Below, one piece after another: positions 32,337 to 41,290 of a DNA stretch of 64,000 bases. The DNA is taken from contig NZ_BMMF01000010.1 in NCBI RefSeq assembly GCF_014645695.1, forward strand, positions 62,001-126,000, written 5' to 3'. The translations under genes and the position numbers were made by a program. Within the stretch, counting starts at the first letter, position 1, and every line of letters begins with the position of its first letter. This DNA is from Salinarimonas ramus (GTDB lineage Bacteria; Pseudomonadota; Alphaproteobacteria; Rhizobiales; Beijerinckiaceae). The notes under the pieces are model-generated. The model worked only from the letters and a program-made list of their open reading frames with translations, was not told the origin of the DNA and did no database searches.

Positions 32337-34430
32337 ATGAACGCTCCCCCCCGCATCGCCCGCCGCACGTCGGTCTGCCCGCACGATTGCCCCTCCACCT
32401 GCTCCCTCGAGGTGGAGGTGCTCGACGAACGCACGATCGGGCGCGTCCACGGCGATCCGCGCCAGAGCTACACGGCGGGCGTGATCTGCGCCAAGGTCGC
32501 GCGCTATGCCGAGCGCATCCACCATCCCGACCGGCTCACCCACCCGATGATCCGCACCGGCGCGAAGGGCACCCGCTCCTTCCGCCGCGCGACCTGGGAG
32601 GAGGCTCTCGACCTCGTGGGCGAGCACTTCCTCGCCGCCGAGGCGGCACACGGGCCGCAGACCGTGTGGCCCTATTACTATGCCGGCACGATGGGCCTCG
32701 TGATGCGCGACGGCATCCACCGCCTGCGCCATGCCAAGCGCTATTCCGGCATGTTCTCCTCGTTTTGCACCAACATGGCCTGGACGGGCTACATCGCCGG
32801 GACGGGGCGCCTCGCGGGGCCCGACCCGCGGGAGATGGCGAAGTCCGATTGCGTCGTGATCTGGGGCACGAACGCCGTCCACACGCAGGTCAACGTGATG
32901 ACCCACGCCATTCGCGCCCGCAAGGAGCGCGGCGCGAAGATCGTCGTCGTGGACATCTACGACAACGCCACGATGAAGCAGGCGGACGTGAAGCTGCTCC
33001 TGCGTCCGGGCACGGACGGGGCGCTCGCCTGCGCGGTCATGCACGTGCTCTTCCGCGACGGGCTCGCGGACTGGGACTACCTGCGCCGCTACACGGATTG
33101 CCCCGACGACCTCGCGGCGCACCTCGAGACGCGCACGCCCGCCTGGGGCGAGGCCATCACCGGCATCCCGGCAGGCGAGATCGAGGCCTTCGCCCGGCTC
33201 GTCGGCGAGACGAAGCGGACCTTCTTCCGGCTCGGCTACGGCTTCACCCGCCAGCGCAACGGTGCGGTTAACATGCATGCGGCCGCCTCGATCGCCGCCG
33301 TGACCGGCGCCTGGCTCCACGAGGGCGGCGGCGCCTTTCACAACAACGGCGCGATCTACCATTGGGACAAGTCGCTCATCGAGGGTCACGACCTGCGCGA
33401 CCCCTCGGTGCGCGTCCTCGACCAGTCCCAGATCGGGCGCGTGCTCACGGGGGATGCGCAGGCGCTGGCGCACGGCCCGCCGGTGACGGCGCTGCTCATC
33501 CAGAACACGAACCCGGTCTCGGTGGCCCCCGAGCAGGAGCTGGTGAAGCAGGGCTTCGCCCGCGAGGACCTCTTCACCGTCGTGCACGAGCAGTTCCTGA
33601 CCGAGACGGCGGCTTATGCCGACGTCGTCCTGCCGGCGACCATGTTCCTCGAGCACGACGATCTCTACCAGGGCGGCGGGCACCAGCACATCCAGATCGG
33701 GCCCAAGATCGTCGAGGCGCCCGGCGAGTGCCGCACGAACCACGAGGTCATCGCCGAGATCGCCAAGCGCGTGGGCGCGAGCCATCGCGGCTTTTCGATG
33801 ACGCCGCGCGAGATCATCGACGAGACGCTCTCCGCCTCGGGCTGGGGCTCGCTCGAGGCGCTGGAGCGCGAGGTCTTCAAGGACGTGCAGCCGCCCTTCG
33901 AGAAGGCGCACTATCTCGACGGCTTCGCCTATCCCGACGGCAAGTTCCGCTTCCGGCCGGACTGGACGACGGTGCCTGCCCCCAATGCCGGGGCGATGGG
34001 GCCGTGGACGCAGATGCCGTCGCTCCCAGACCACTGGGCGGTGACGGAGGATCGCACGCAGGCCCACCCGTTCCGCCTCGCCACGAGCCCGGCGAGGAAC
34101 TTTCTCAACTCCACCTTCACGGAGACGCCGACCTCGACGGCGCGCGAGGCGCGCCCGAGCGTGATGATCCACCCCGCCGACGCCGCCGCCAACGCCATCG
34201 CCGACGGCGACTGGGTCGCGCTGGAGAACGAGCGTGGGCGGGTGCTCGTGACGGCGAAGCTCTTCGAGGGCGTGCGCCGCGGCGTGCTGATCGCCGAAGG
34301 CATCTGGCCCAATTGCGCCCATCCGGACGGGCGCGGCATCAACACGCTCACGGGCGCGGACCAGGTCGCGCCCTATGGCGGCGCGGCGTTCCACGACATC
34401 CGCGTGGCGATCGCGCCGGCGACGCCCTGA
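32337..34430 (+). CDS. molybdopterin oxidoreductase with 4Fe-4S cluster
   Basis: A 697-residue catalytic subunit of the DMSO-reductase (bis-MGD) superfamily. Cysteines 14, 18, 22 and 51 form the N-terminal 4Fe-4S site (SVCPHDCPSTC...GVICAK). Further motifs are VIWGTNAVHTQVNVM, the cofactor-binding region ALLIQNTNPVSVAPEQELV, and the C-terminal MopB domain (SVMIHPADAAANAIADGDWV). No Tat signal is seen, so it is probably cytoplasmic. No electron-transfer or membrane subunit is adjacent. Physiological substrate is unknown. Same strand as the methyltransferase-like gene. Confidence 0.88.
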   Translation: MNAPPRIARRTSVCPHDCPSTCSLEVEVLDERTIGRVHGDPRQSYTAGVICAKVARYAERIHHPDRLTHPMIRTGAKGTRSFRRATWEEALDLVGEHFLAAEAAHGPQTVWPYYYAGTMGLVMRDGIHRLRHAKRYSGMFSSFCTNMAWTGYIAGTGRLAGPDPREMAKSDCVVIWGTNAVHTQVNVMTHAIRARKERGAKIVVVDIYDNATMKQADVKLLLRPGTDGALACAVMHVLFRDGLADWDYLRRYTDCPDDLAAHLETRTPAWGEAITGIPAGEIEAFARLVGETKRTFFRLGYGFTRQRNGAVNMHAAASIAAVTGAWLHEGGGAFHNNGAIYHWDKSLIEGHDLRDPSVRVLDQSQIGRVLTGDAQALAHGPPVTALLIQNTNPVSVAPEQELVKQGFAREDLFTVVHEQFLTETAAYADVVLPATMFLEHDDLYQGGGHQHIQIGPKIVEAPGECRTNHEVIAEIAKRVGASHRGFSMTPREIIDETLSASGWGSLEALEREVFKDVQPPFEKAHYLDGFAYPDGKFRFRPDWTTVPAPNAGAMGPWTQMPSLPDHWAVTEDRTQAHPFRLATSPARNFLNSTFTETPTSTAREARPSVMIHPADAAANAIADGDWVALENERGRVLVTAKLFEGVRRGVLIAEGIWPNCAHPDGRGINTLTGADQVAPYGGAAFHDIRVAIAPATP

Positions 34431-34441
34431 GGCTCGGCGAA

Positions 34442-34479
34442 GGCGGGCGTGCCTCTCAGATATCCGAGAGGCGCCCGCC
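34442..34479. terminator. hairpin shared by convergent molybdoenzyme and fadJ-like genes
   Basis: GGCGGGC, a 2-nt bulge, GCCTCTC, loop AGATATCC, GAGAGGC, GCCCGCC gives a 14-bp stem. It overlaps the stop and last codons of the minus-strand gene (stop 34456-34458) and starts 12 nt after the plus-strand stop. No U-run follows on either strand, so it may stop polymerase only partly. Confidence 0.5.
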
Positions 34480-36540
34480 CTCCGCCGCGAGGCGGCGCAG
34501 CAGCGCGGGCGCGCCGTAGGCCTCGCCGTGGGTCGCCGCATGGCGATCGAGCGCGTCGACGATCGCGGCGAGCCCCGTCTCGTCGGCGAAGAACATCGGG
34601 CCGCCGCGCCAGGCGGGGAAACCGTAGCCGTTGATCCAGACGACGTCGATGTCCGAGCCGCGGATCGCCTTGCCCTCCTCCAGGATGCGCGCGCCCTCCG
34701 CGATCATCGGATAGAGGCAGCGCTCCAGGATCTCCTCGTCGGAGATCGCCCGGCGCGCGATGCCCTTCTCCGCCGACATTGCGAGCACGATCTCCTCGGT
34801 CACCGCCGAGGGCGAGCCCTTGCGGGCGTCGTCGTAATCGTAGAAGCCGGCCTTCGTCTTCTGCCCGCGCCGGTCGCGCTCGCACAGGCGCTCCTTGAGC
34901 GTCTCGCCCTTCGAGGTCTCCCGCGACCAGCCGAGATCGAGCCCGGCGAGGTCGCTCATCTGGAAAGGCCCCATCGGCAGGCCGAAGGCGACGAGGACGC
35001 GGTCGACGTCCCAGGGCATGGCGCCTTCGAGGACGAGGTTCGTCGCCTCCGCTTGCCGGCGCGCGAGCATGCGATTGCCGACGAAGCCGTGGGCGACGCC
35101 GACGCAGACCGCGATCTTGCGCAGGCGCTTGGCGAGCGCCATGGCCGTGGCGATCGCGTCCGGCGCGGTCTTCTCGGCGCGCACGACCTCGAGCAGCTTC
35201 ATGATGTTCGCCGGCGAGAAGAAGTGCAGGCCCAGCACGTCCTGCGGGCGGGCCGTCGCGGCGGCGATCTCGTCGACGTCGAGATAGGAGGTGTTGGTGG
35301 CGAGCAGCGCACCGGGCTTCGCCACGCGGTCGAGGGCCTGGAAGACCGCTTGCTTGACCTCCATCGTCTCGAAGGCGGCCTCGACCACGAGATCGGCGTC
35401 GGCGAGGTCGTCGTAGGAGAGCGAGGTCGCGAGCCGGCCGAGCCGCACCTCCGCCTCCCGTCGCGAGATGCGCCCCTTGTCGGCGGCGCCCGCGTAGGTC
35501 TTCTCGATCATCCCCCGCCCGCGGGCGAGGGCCTCATCCTTGGCCTCGACGATGGTGACCGGGAAACCCGCGTCGAGGAAGGCCATGGCGATGCCGGTGC
35601 CCATCGTGCCGGCGCCGACGATGCCGACGCGCTCGATCGGACGGGTCGGCACGTCCTTGCCGATGCCGGGGATCTTCGCCGCCTCCCGTTCGGCGAAGAA
35701 GGCGTGGCGCAACGCTTTCGATTGCGGGCCCGTCTCCAGCTCGCGGAAGGTCTCGCGCTCCAGGGCGAGGCCCTCTTCGAAGGGCCGATCGAGCGCCGCC
35801 TCGACGCAGGCGATGGCCCGCACGGGCGCGACTTGCCCGCGCAGACGCTTCGCCGCGTAGGCGCGGGCCGCCTCGAAAGCCGCCGGGTCGGGGGCGAGCT
35901 TGCCCGTTTCGTCGCGCACGCGGCGCAGGAGACGCTCGCGCGGCAGGTTTCGCGCGAGGAGATCGCGGGCGAAGGCGATCGCGTCCGCGCGCAGGCTCTC
36001 CTCGCTCGCCGCGAGCGCGTCGACGACGCCCGCCTCCAGCGCGGCCGCCCCGACGAGACGCTTGCCCTCGACGATGACGCCGAGCGCGGTTGCGACGCCC
36101 GCCAGCCGCGGCAGGCGCTGCGTGCCGCCGGCGCCCGGAATCACGCCGAGCGAGACCTCCGGCAGGCCGAAGGCCGCCTTGGGCGTCGCGATGCGGTGGT
36201 GGCACGCCATGGCGAGCTCGAACCCGCCGCCGAGCGCCGTGCCGTGCACGGCGGCGACGATCGGCGTCGTCGCGCCCTCGAGCGCCGCCATCACGTCCTG
36301 CAGCGACGGCTCGGCGCGGGGCTTGCCGAACTCGTTCACGTCGGCGCCCGCGACGAAGGTGCGGCCCGCGCAGATCAGCACGATGGCGCGCACCGCCTCG
36401 TCGGCGCAGACGCGCCCGATCGCCTCGACGAGCCCCGCGCGCAGGGCGGCCGAGGTGGCGTTCACCGGCGGGTTGTCGAGGGTGACGATCGCGATCTCGC
36501 CCTCATGGTCGAGGGTGACGATGTCGGCTCCGGCGGTCAT
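34456..36540 (-). CDS. 3-hydroxyacyl-CoA dehydrogenase / enoyl-CoA hydratase, bifunctional
   Basis: A 694-residue fused beta-oxidation enzyme of the FadB/FadJ type. The crotonase domain (1-190) has the oxyanion segment [13 protein letters not shown] and two acidic residues (Glu108 and Glu128, in [19 protein letters not shown]). The NAD-binding dehydrogenase domain begins [13 protein letters not shown] (307-319), with [12 protein letters not shown] and [18 protein letters not shown], then the C-terminal dehydrogenase domains. No thiolase gene is adjacent. By family, it hydrates enoyl-CoA and oxidises the 3-hydroxyacyl-CoA. It is convergent with the molybdoenzyme gene and divergent from tyrS. 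Confidence 0.92.
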   Translation of the reverse strand: MTAGADIVTLDHEGEIAIVTLDNPPVNATSAALRAGLVEAIGRVCADEAVRAIVLICAGRTFVAGADVNEFGKPRAEPSLQDVMAALEGATTPIVAAVHGTALGGGFELAMACHHRIATPKAAFGLPEVSLGVIPGAGGTQRLPRLAGVATALGVIVEGKRLVGAAALEAGVVDALAASEESLRADAIAFARDLLARNLPRERLLRRVRDETGKLAPDPAAFEAARAYAAKRLRGQVAPVRAIACVEAALDRPFEEGLALERETFRELETGPQSKALRHAFFAEREAAKIPGIGKDVPTRPIERVGIVGAGTMGTGIAMAFLDAGFPVTIVEAKDEALARGRGMIEKTYAGAADKGRISRREAEVRLGRLATSLSYDDLADADLVVEAAFETMEVKQAVFQALDRVAKPGALLATNTSYLDVDEIAAATARPQDVLGLHFFSPANIMKLLEVVRAEKTAPDAIATAMALAKRLRKIAVCVGVAHGFVGNRMLARRQAEATNLVLEGAMPWDVDRVLVAFGLPMGPFQMSDLAGLDLGWSRETSKGETLKERLCERDRRGQKTKAGFYDYDDARKGSPSAVTEEIVLAMSAEKGIARRAISDEEILERCLYPMIAEGARILEEGKAIRGSDIDVVWINGYGFPAWRGGPMFFADETGLAAIVDALDRHAATHGEAYGAPALLRRLAAEGGRLSDI

Positions 36541-36757
36541 CGAGCGGCCTCCTCACGTACGCGGTCCTCCCCCTTCGCATGCCCGTGCGGCACGGGAAAG
36601 ACGCGCGCACGCCAGAACCGATCTCGCGCCGGTGAAGGGCCCGGCGCGTGCCCCCTCGTTTCGCACGTGCCAAGTGCTGCGCGGACTGCTAAAGGCCTCG
36701 CGTCCCGGATCGCCCGGGCGAAAGCCACGCAAAGAGGCGAAGAGAAAGAGAGACGCC

Positions 36758-38029
36758 ATGAGCGCGCCCACCGCACTCACCCTCAAGTCGGATTTCCTCG
36801 CGACGCTGCAGTCGCGCGGCTACATCCACCAGTGCTCCGATTACGCGGGGCTCGACGAGAAGGCTCTGGAGGGGGCGATCACGGCGTATGTGGGCTACGA
36901 CTGCACGGCGCCCTCGCTGCATGTCGGCTCGCTCGTCTCCATCATGATGCTGCACTGGCTGCAGAAGACCGGCAACAAGCCGATCGTGCTCATGGGCGGC
37001 GGCACCACCCGTGTCGGCGACCCGACCGGGCGCGACGAGGCGCGCAAGCTCCTCTCGGAAGAGCAGATCGAGGCCAACAAGGCCGGCATCAAGCGCGTCT
37101 TCTCGAAGTTCGTGACATTCGGCGAGGGCGCGCGCGACGCGGTGATGGTCGACAACGCCGATTGGCTGCTCGCGCTCAACTACATCTCGTTCCTGCGTGA
37201 CGTCGGCCGGCACTTCTCCGTCAACCGCATGCTGAGCTTCGATTCGGTGAAGCTGCGGCTCGAGCGCGAGAGCGAGTTCTCCTTCCTCGAGTTCAACTAC
37301 ATGCTGCTGCAATCCTACGACTTCGTGGAGCTGGCGCAGCGCCACGGCGTCAACCTGCAGATGGGCGGCTCCGATCAATGGGGCAACATCGTCTCCGGCA
37401 TCGACCTCGGCCGGCGCATGGGGACGCACCAGCTCTACGCGCTGACCTGCCCGCTGCTCACCACGGCGTCGGGCGCCAAGATGGGCAAGACGGCGGCGGG
37501 CGCCGTGTGGCTCGACGAGAGCATGCTCTCGCCGTGGGATTACTGGCAGTTCTGGCGCAATACGGAGGACGCCGACGTCGAGCGCTTCCTCAAGCTGTTC
37601 ACGCTGCTGCCGCTCGACGAGATCGCCCGCCTCGCCGCGCTCCAGGGCGCGGAGATCAACGAGGCGAAGAAGATCCTCGCCACCGAGGCGACCGCCCTCC
37701 TCCACGGTCGCGAGGCGGCGGACGAGGCGGCGCAGACGGCGCGGCGCACCTTCGAAGAAGGCGCGCTGGCCGACACGCTGCCTACGGTGGAGATCCCCCG
37801 CGCGCGCCTCGCCGAGGGGCTCGGCGTGCTCACCGCCTTCGGCCCCGACCTCGCCGGCCTCGTCCCGTCGACGAGCGAGGGGCGGCGCCAGGTGAAGGGC
37901 GGGGGGCTGCGCGTCAACGACGTGGCGGTGACCGATCCCACGGCGACGCTCGGCGAGGACGACCTGCGCGAGGGCGTGATCAAGCTCTCCTTCGGCCGCA
38001 AGAAGCACGTGCTGCTGAAGGCGATGTGA
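36758..38029 (+). CDS. tyrS: tyrosyl-tRNA synthetase
   Basis: A 423-residue class I tyrosyl-tRNA synthetase. It carries the HIGH-equivalent [12 protein letters not shown], the tyrosine and ATP site [20 protein letters not shown], and the KMSKS-equivalent GAKMGKT. The C-terminal part is an S4-like RNA-binding domain ([13 protein letters not shown]). Start ATG at 36758-36760 ([20 protein letters not shown]). Single gene, divergent from the fused beta-oxidation gene, closed by a hairpin at 38039. Confidence 0.97.
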   Translation: MSAPTALTLKSDFLATLQSRGYIHQCSDYAGLDEKALEGAITAYVGYDCTAPSLHVGSLVSIMMLHWLQKTGNKPIVLMGGGTTRVGDPTGRDEARKLLSEEQIEANKAGIKRVFSKFVTFGEGARDAVMVDNADWLLALNYISFLRDVGRHFSVNRMLSFDSVKLRLERESEFSFLEFNYMLLQSYDFVELAQRHGVNLQMGGSDQWGNIVSGIDLGRRMGTHQLYALTCPLLTTASGAKMGKTAAGAVWLDESMLSPWDYWQFWRNTEDADVERFLKLFTLLPLDEIARLAALQGAEINEAKKILATEATALLHGREAADEAAQTARRTFEEGALADTLPTVEIPRARLAEGLGVLTAFGPDLAGLVPSTSEGRRQVKGGGLRVNDVAVTDPTATLGEDDLREGVIKLSFGRKKHVLLKAM

Positions 38030-38038
38030 GGACGACGG

Positions 38039-38063
38039 GTGCCGCGTCCGGTGGGCGCGGCAC
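38039..38063 (+). terminator. terminator-like hairpin after tyrS
   Basis: GTGCCGCG, a 9-nt loop, CGCGGCAC is a perfect 8-bp stem 9 nt after the tyrS stop, followed by TTGCGCTTC. The U-rich tail is weak. Confidence 0.55.
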
Positions 38064-38084
38064 TTGCGCTTCGCTCCAGGCTTA

Positions 38085-38103
38085 CAGATATTACGGATAT
38101 CTG
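38085..38103. promoter_or_regulatory. palindromic operator before the antitoxin gene
   Basis: CAGATAT, TACGG, ATATCTG is a perfect 7-bp inverted repeat with a 5-nt centre, 13 nt before the antitoxin start. It is AT-rich against a high-GC background. Antitoxins of this type usually bind such palindromes to repress their own operon; binding here is inferred. Confidence 0.65.
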
Positions 38104-38116
38104 ACTGGAGGACGCC

Positions 38117-38575
38117 ATGGTGATGTCGGCGACGAAGATCGCGGTGCCACCGGAGGAACGCGACATCGCACGCGAAGCAGCGGGTCTGCTCAGCCGAGCC
38201 GCATCCGGCCCGGGAGGACAGCTTCTGGTGCGCGATGCCAGCGGGACTCAGGTCGAGATGTCGTTGACCGCGGCGACGGCAGGTGCGCTCGCGACCGTTC
38301 TCTCGCGCCTCGTCGATGGGGACGGTCTCGTCGTCCTGGGCGAGGAGGAGGAGCTGACACCCGAGCAGGCCGCGACGGTGCTCGGCGTCTCGCGGCCCGT
38401 CGTCTACCACCGCATGGATACGCACCGACTGCCGTTCCGGCAGGTCGGCACGCATCGACGCGTGAAGCTCAAGGACGTCCTGGCCCTGCAGGCATTCGAG
38501 GACGAACGCCGACGTTTCTCACGTGCGTTGAGCAAGGACACTGATGATCAGGACCTCGCGAGCCGTGGGGCCTAG
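38117..38575 (+). CDS. antitoxin with excisionase-type helix-turn-helix
   Basis: A 152-residue protein with an N-terminal dimerization-like part and an excisionase-family DNA-binding domain at about 80-125 (LTPEQAATVLGVSRPVVYHR, then LPFRQVGTHRRVKLKDVLAL). Proteins of this shape are antitoxins in loci with a PIN-domain ribonuclease. The start ATG at 38117 has GGAGG 5 nt upstream. The following toxin gene starts inside its 3' end (32-nt overlap), the standard arrangement, but that toxin is truncated. The antitoxin looks intact. Confidence 0.85.
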   Translation: MVMSATKIAVPPEERDIAREAAGLLSRAASGPGGQLLVRDASGTQVEMSLTAATAGALATVLSRLVDGDGLVVLGEEEELTPEQAATVLGVSRPVVYHRMDTHRLPFRQVGTHRRVKLKDVLALQAFEDERRRFSRALSKDTDDQDLASRGA

Positions 38576-38684
38576 CGTCGTCCTGGACGCCTGTGTCCTG
38601 CTGCCGCCGCAGCAGCGGAACTGTCAGTGCTCGAAGCAATTTGACCAACCCACGATATTCGACGGAGCATCTCCTTCCCTGTAG
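38544..38684 (+). pseudogene. PIN-domain toxin, truncated to its first residues
   Basis: A 46-codon remnant reading MIRTSRAVGPSVVLDACVLL then losing similarity. The VVLDACVL segment with Asp15 is the first strand and first catalytic acid of PIN ribonucleases; intact toxins of this type run about 130-180 residues. After residue 21 the sequence changes, and the stop (38682-38684) lies inside a palindromic element. The remaining catalytic acids are absent and no toxin 3' sequence follows before the next gene, so the toxin cannot work. The ATG overlaps the antitoxin end by 32 nt. Confidence 0.75.
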
Positions 38685-38863
38685 GGGAAGGTGGCTCGGC
38701 GCGCAGCGACGAGACGGATGGGGCGCGCGGGACGCGCGTTCGGCGAAGCCGAACCCGGCGCGCGAGATCCGGCACAGGGGCTTCCGCTGCGCGGAACGCG
38801 CCGCCGGCGCGCCCCATCCGTCACCGGCTTACGCCGGCGCCACCTTCCCCTACAGGGAAGGAG
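38671..38863. repeat. 193-bp palindromic MITE-like element
   Basis: The ends are perfect 25-bp inverted repeats (38671-38695 and 38839-38863; arms begin CTCCTTCCCTGTAGGGGAAG). Nested inside are a second perfect 16-bp pair, GACGGATGGGGCGCGC (38713-38728) and its complement (38807-38822), and a small hairpin GTTCGGC-GAA-GCCGAAC (38738-38754). No coding capacity. No clear target-site duplication is visible. The structure fits a small nonautonomous element or a large REP-like palindrome. It sits at the break in the toxin gene and 14 bp before the next gene's stop. Confidence 0.85.
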
Positions 38864-38877
38864 AGCGGCCGCCCTCC

Positions 38878-39744
38878 TCACTTATCCAGCCGCGCCACCA
38901 GGCTCGACGTGTCCCAGCGCTTGCCACCCATCTTCTGGACGTCGGAATAATACTGGTCGACGAGCGCGGTCAGCGCGAGGGTCGCGCCGTTCTTGCGCGC
39001 CTCGTCGAGGACGATGTTCAGGTCCTTGCGCATCCAGTCGACGGCGAAGCCGAAGTCGAACTCGCCGGCCGCCATCGTCTTCCAGCGGTTCTCCATCTGC
39101 CAGGAGCCGGCGGCGCCCTTGGAGATCGTGTCGAGCACCGCCTCCATGTCGAGGCCCGCGCGCTTGCCGAAATGCACCGCCTCGGCGAGGCCCTGGACGA
39201 CGCCCGCGATGCAGATCTGGTTGACCATCTTGGTGAGCTGGCCCGATCCCGCGGGGCCGATCAGCTTGCACATCTTGGCATAGGCCTGGATCACCGGCTC
39301 GACCTTGGCGAAGGTCGCCTCCTCGCCGCCGCACATGACGGTGAGCGCGCCGTTCTCGGCGCCCGCCTGCCCGCCGGACACCGGCGCGTCGACGAAGCCG
39401 AAGCCCTTCTCCCAGGAGAGCGCGGACAGCTCGCGGGCGACCTCGGCGGAGGCCGTGGTGTGATCCACGAAGATCGCGCCCTTGGCCATGCCCTTGAAGG
39501 CGCCGTTCTCGCCGATCGTCACCTCCCGCAGGTCCTCGTCGTTGCCGACGCAGGCGAAGACGATCTCCTGGCCCTCCGCCGCTTCCCGCGGCGTCTTGGC
39601 GAAGGCGCCGCCGTGCTCGGAGACCCAGCGCTCGGCCTTGGAGAGCGTACGGTTGTAGACCGTGACCTCGTGGCCCTTGTCCTTGAGGTGCCGCGCCATG
39701 GGATAGCCCATCACGCCCAGTCCCAGGAACGCTACCTTCGCCAT
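38878..39744 (-). CDS. NAD(P)-dependent beta-hydroxyacid dehydrogenase
   Basis: A 288-residue 3-hydroxyisobutyrate dehydrogenase-family enzyme. The Rossmann motif is VAFLGLGVMGYPMARHL (4-20), the substrate-binding signature is FVDAPVSGGQAGAENGALTV, and the catalytic lysine lies in GQLTKMVNQ. By family it oxidises 3-hydroxyisobutyrate or reduces tartronate semialdehyde or similar; the sequence does not decide which. Stand-alone gene; its 3' end lies 14 bp from the palindromic element. Confidence 0.88.
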   Translation of the reverse strand: MAKVAFLGLGVMGYPMARHLKDKGHEVTVYNRTLSKAERWVSEHGGAFAKTPREAAEGQEIVFACVGNDEDLREVTIGENGAFKGMAKGAIFVDHTTASAEVARELSALSWEKGFGFVDAPVSGGQAGAENGALTVMCGGEEATFAKVEPVIQAYAKMCKLIGPAGSGQLTKMVNQICIAGVVQGLAEAVHFGKRAGLDMEAVLDTISKGAAGSWQMENRWKTMAAGEFDFGFAVDWMRKDLNIVLDEARKNGATLALTALVDQYYSDVQKMGGKRWDTSSLVARLDK

Positions 39745-39955
39745 TGCTTCGCTCCTCGATGCGGGAATGCGTCTTGCCGTCGGGGCACGGTTCTAGGTCG
39801 AGCGGCTTGGCCGGTCAAACACCGATGCGCGCACGTCGCGCCGCACGCGTCCGCTCCGCGAGGCCGGGAAGCCTGCGCCCGCTTGGACTCCGCACGTCGT
39901 CTGCGCTTTAATCGCCCCACGAATAACGCTGCGTAAGACGAGGGGAAGGCGAGAG

Positions 39956-41200
39956 ATGAAGGCGATCGTCGTCGGAGGCGGCATCGGCGGCCTCACCACG
40001 GCCCTGATGCTGAAGGAGCGCGGCCTCGAGGCCGAGATCTTCGAGCAATCCTCCGAGATCCGCGAGCTCGGGGTCGGCATCAACACCCTGCCGCACGCCA
40101 TCAAGGAGCTGAAGCGGCTCGGGCTCCTGCCCGCCCTCGACCGCGTGGGCTTACGCACCGCGGAGCTGATCTACACGAACCGCTTCGGCCAGGAGATCTG
40201 GCGTGAGCCCCGCGGCATCGAGGCCGGCTTCGACGTGCCGCAATTCTCCATCCATCGCGGGCGCTTGCAGAGCGTGGTTCACGAGGCGGTGAAGGCGCGC
40301 CTCGGCGCCGACGCCATCCGCACCGGCTGCCGGCTCGGCGCCTACGCGCAGGACGAAGGCGGCGTCGTCGCCTGGTTCTTCGACCGCGAGGGGCGCCACG
40401 TGAAGACGGCGCGCGGGGACGTGCTGATCGGCGCGGACGGCATCCACTCCTTCGTGCGTTCGAGCCTGTTTCCGCAGGAGGGGCCGCCCGCCTGGAACGG
40501 CATCATGCTCTGGCGCGGCGCGACCGAATGGCCGGCCTTCCTCACCGGTCGCTCGATGATCGTCGCCGGCGGCATGAAGGAGAAGCTCGTCGTCTACCCC
40601 ATCGCCGAGGGCCATCGCGCCGGCATGGTGCTCATGAACTGGGCCGTCGCCGTGCGGCTCGGCGACGGCTCGACGCCGCCGCCGCGGCGCGAGGACTGGT
40701 CGCGTCCGGGGCGTCGCGAGGAGCTGATGCCGCACGTGGAGCGCTTCCGCATCCGCCACCTCAACGTCCCGGCTCTCATCGAGGCGACGCCGGAATTCTA
40801 CGAATACCCGATGTGCGACCGCGATCCCCTGCCCCGCTGGAGCCATGGACGCGTGACGCTGCTCGGCGACGCGGCGCATCCCATGTACCCGGTCGGCTCG
40901 AACGGCGCGAGCCAGGCGATCCTCGACGCGCGCTGCCTCGCCGACAGGCTCGCGGGCTGCGACCATCCCATGGCGGCCTTGCGCGCCTACGAGGCCGAGC
41001 GCCTGCCGAAGACGGCGGAGATCGTGCGGGCCAATCGCAGCGGCGGGCCAGAAGGCGTCATCGACGCCGTCGAGGCGCGCGCACCCGACGGCTTCGACGA
41101 CATCGACGCCGTGCTCGGCCATGCCGAGCGCGAGGCGATCGTGAAGGGCTACGCCGGCAAGGCGGGCTTCGCCCGGGGCGCCGACGCCAAGGCGGCGTGA
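39956..41200 (+). CDS. FAD-dependent monooxygenase
   Basis: A 414-residue class A flavin monooxygenase. The FAD dinucleotide motif is VGGGIGGLTTALML (7-20), the DG motif is VLIGADGIHSFVR, and the second FAD motif is VTLLGDAAHPMYPVGSNGAS. It resembles salicylate hydroxylase and phenazine monooxygenase (PhzS-like) enzymes that hydroxylate aromatic rings using NAD(P)H. No aromatic-degradation genes are adjacent, so the substrate is unknown. GGGGAAGG lies about 10 nt before the ATG. An EamA transporter gene follows on the same strand after 90 nt. Confidence 0.85.
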   Translation: MKAIVVGGGIGGLTTALMLKERGLEAEIFEQSSEIRELGVGINTLPHAIKELKRLGLLPALDRVGLRTAELIYTNRFGQEIWREPRGIEAGFDVPQFSIHRGRLQSVVHEAVKARLGADAIRTGCRLGAYAQDEGGVVAWFFDREGRHVKTARGDVLIGADGIHSFVRSSLFPQEGPPAWNGIMLWRGATEWPAFLTGRSMIVAGGMKEKLVVYPIAEGHRAGMVLMNWAVAVRLGDGSTPPPRREDWSRPGRREELMPHVERFRIRHLNVPALIEATPEFYEYPMCDRDPLPRWSHGRVTLLGDAAHPMYPVGSNGASQAILDARCLADRLAGCDHPMAALRAYEAERLPKTAEIVRANRSGGPEGVIDAVEARAPDGFDDIDAVLGHAEREAIVKGYAGKAGFARGADAKAA

Positions 41201-41290
41201 CAACGGCCGCACCCCTTTCCCGGTGCGATCGTGCATGCGACAAGTCCGGCTCCCCGCGAGCCGGATTACACCCGCCATGACGCGCACCCG

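Noticed and set aside
32271..34541. A 756-codon open frame opposite the molybdoenzyme gene
   Set aside because: The plus-strand frame encodes a complete conserved oxidoreductase with its cysteine motif; the reverse frame is a GC-driven shadow.
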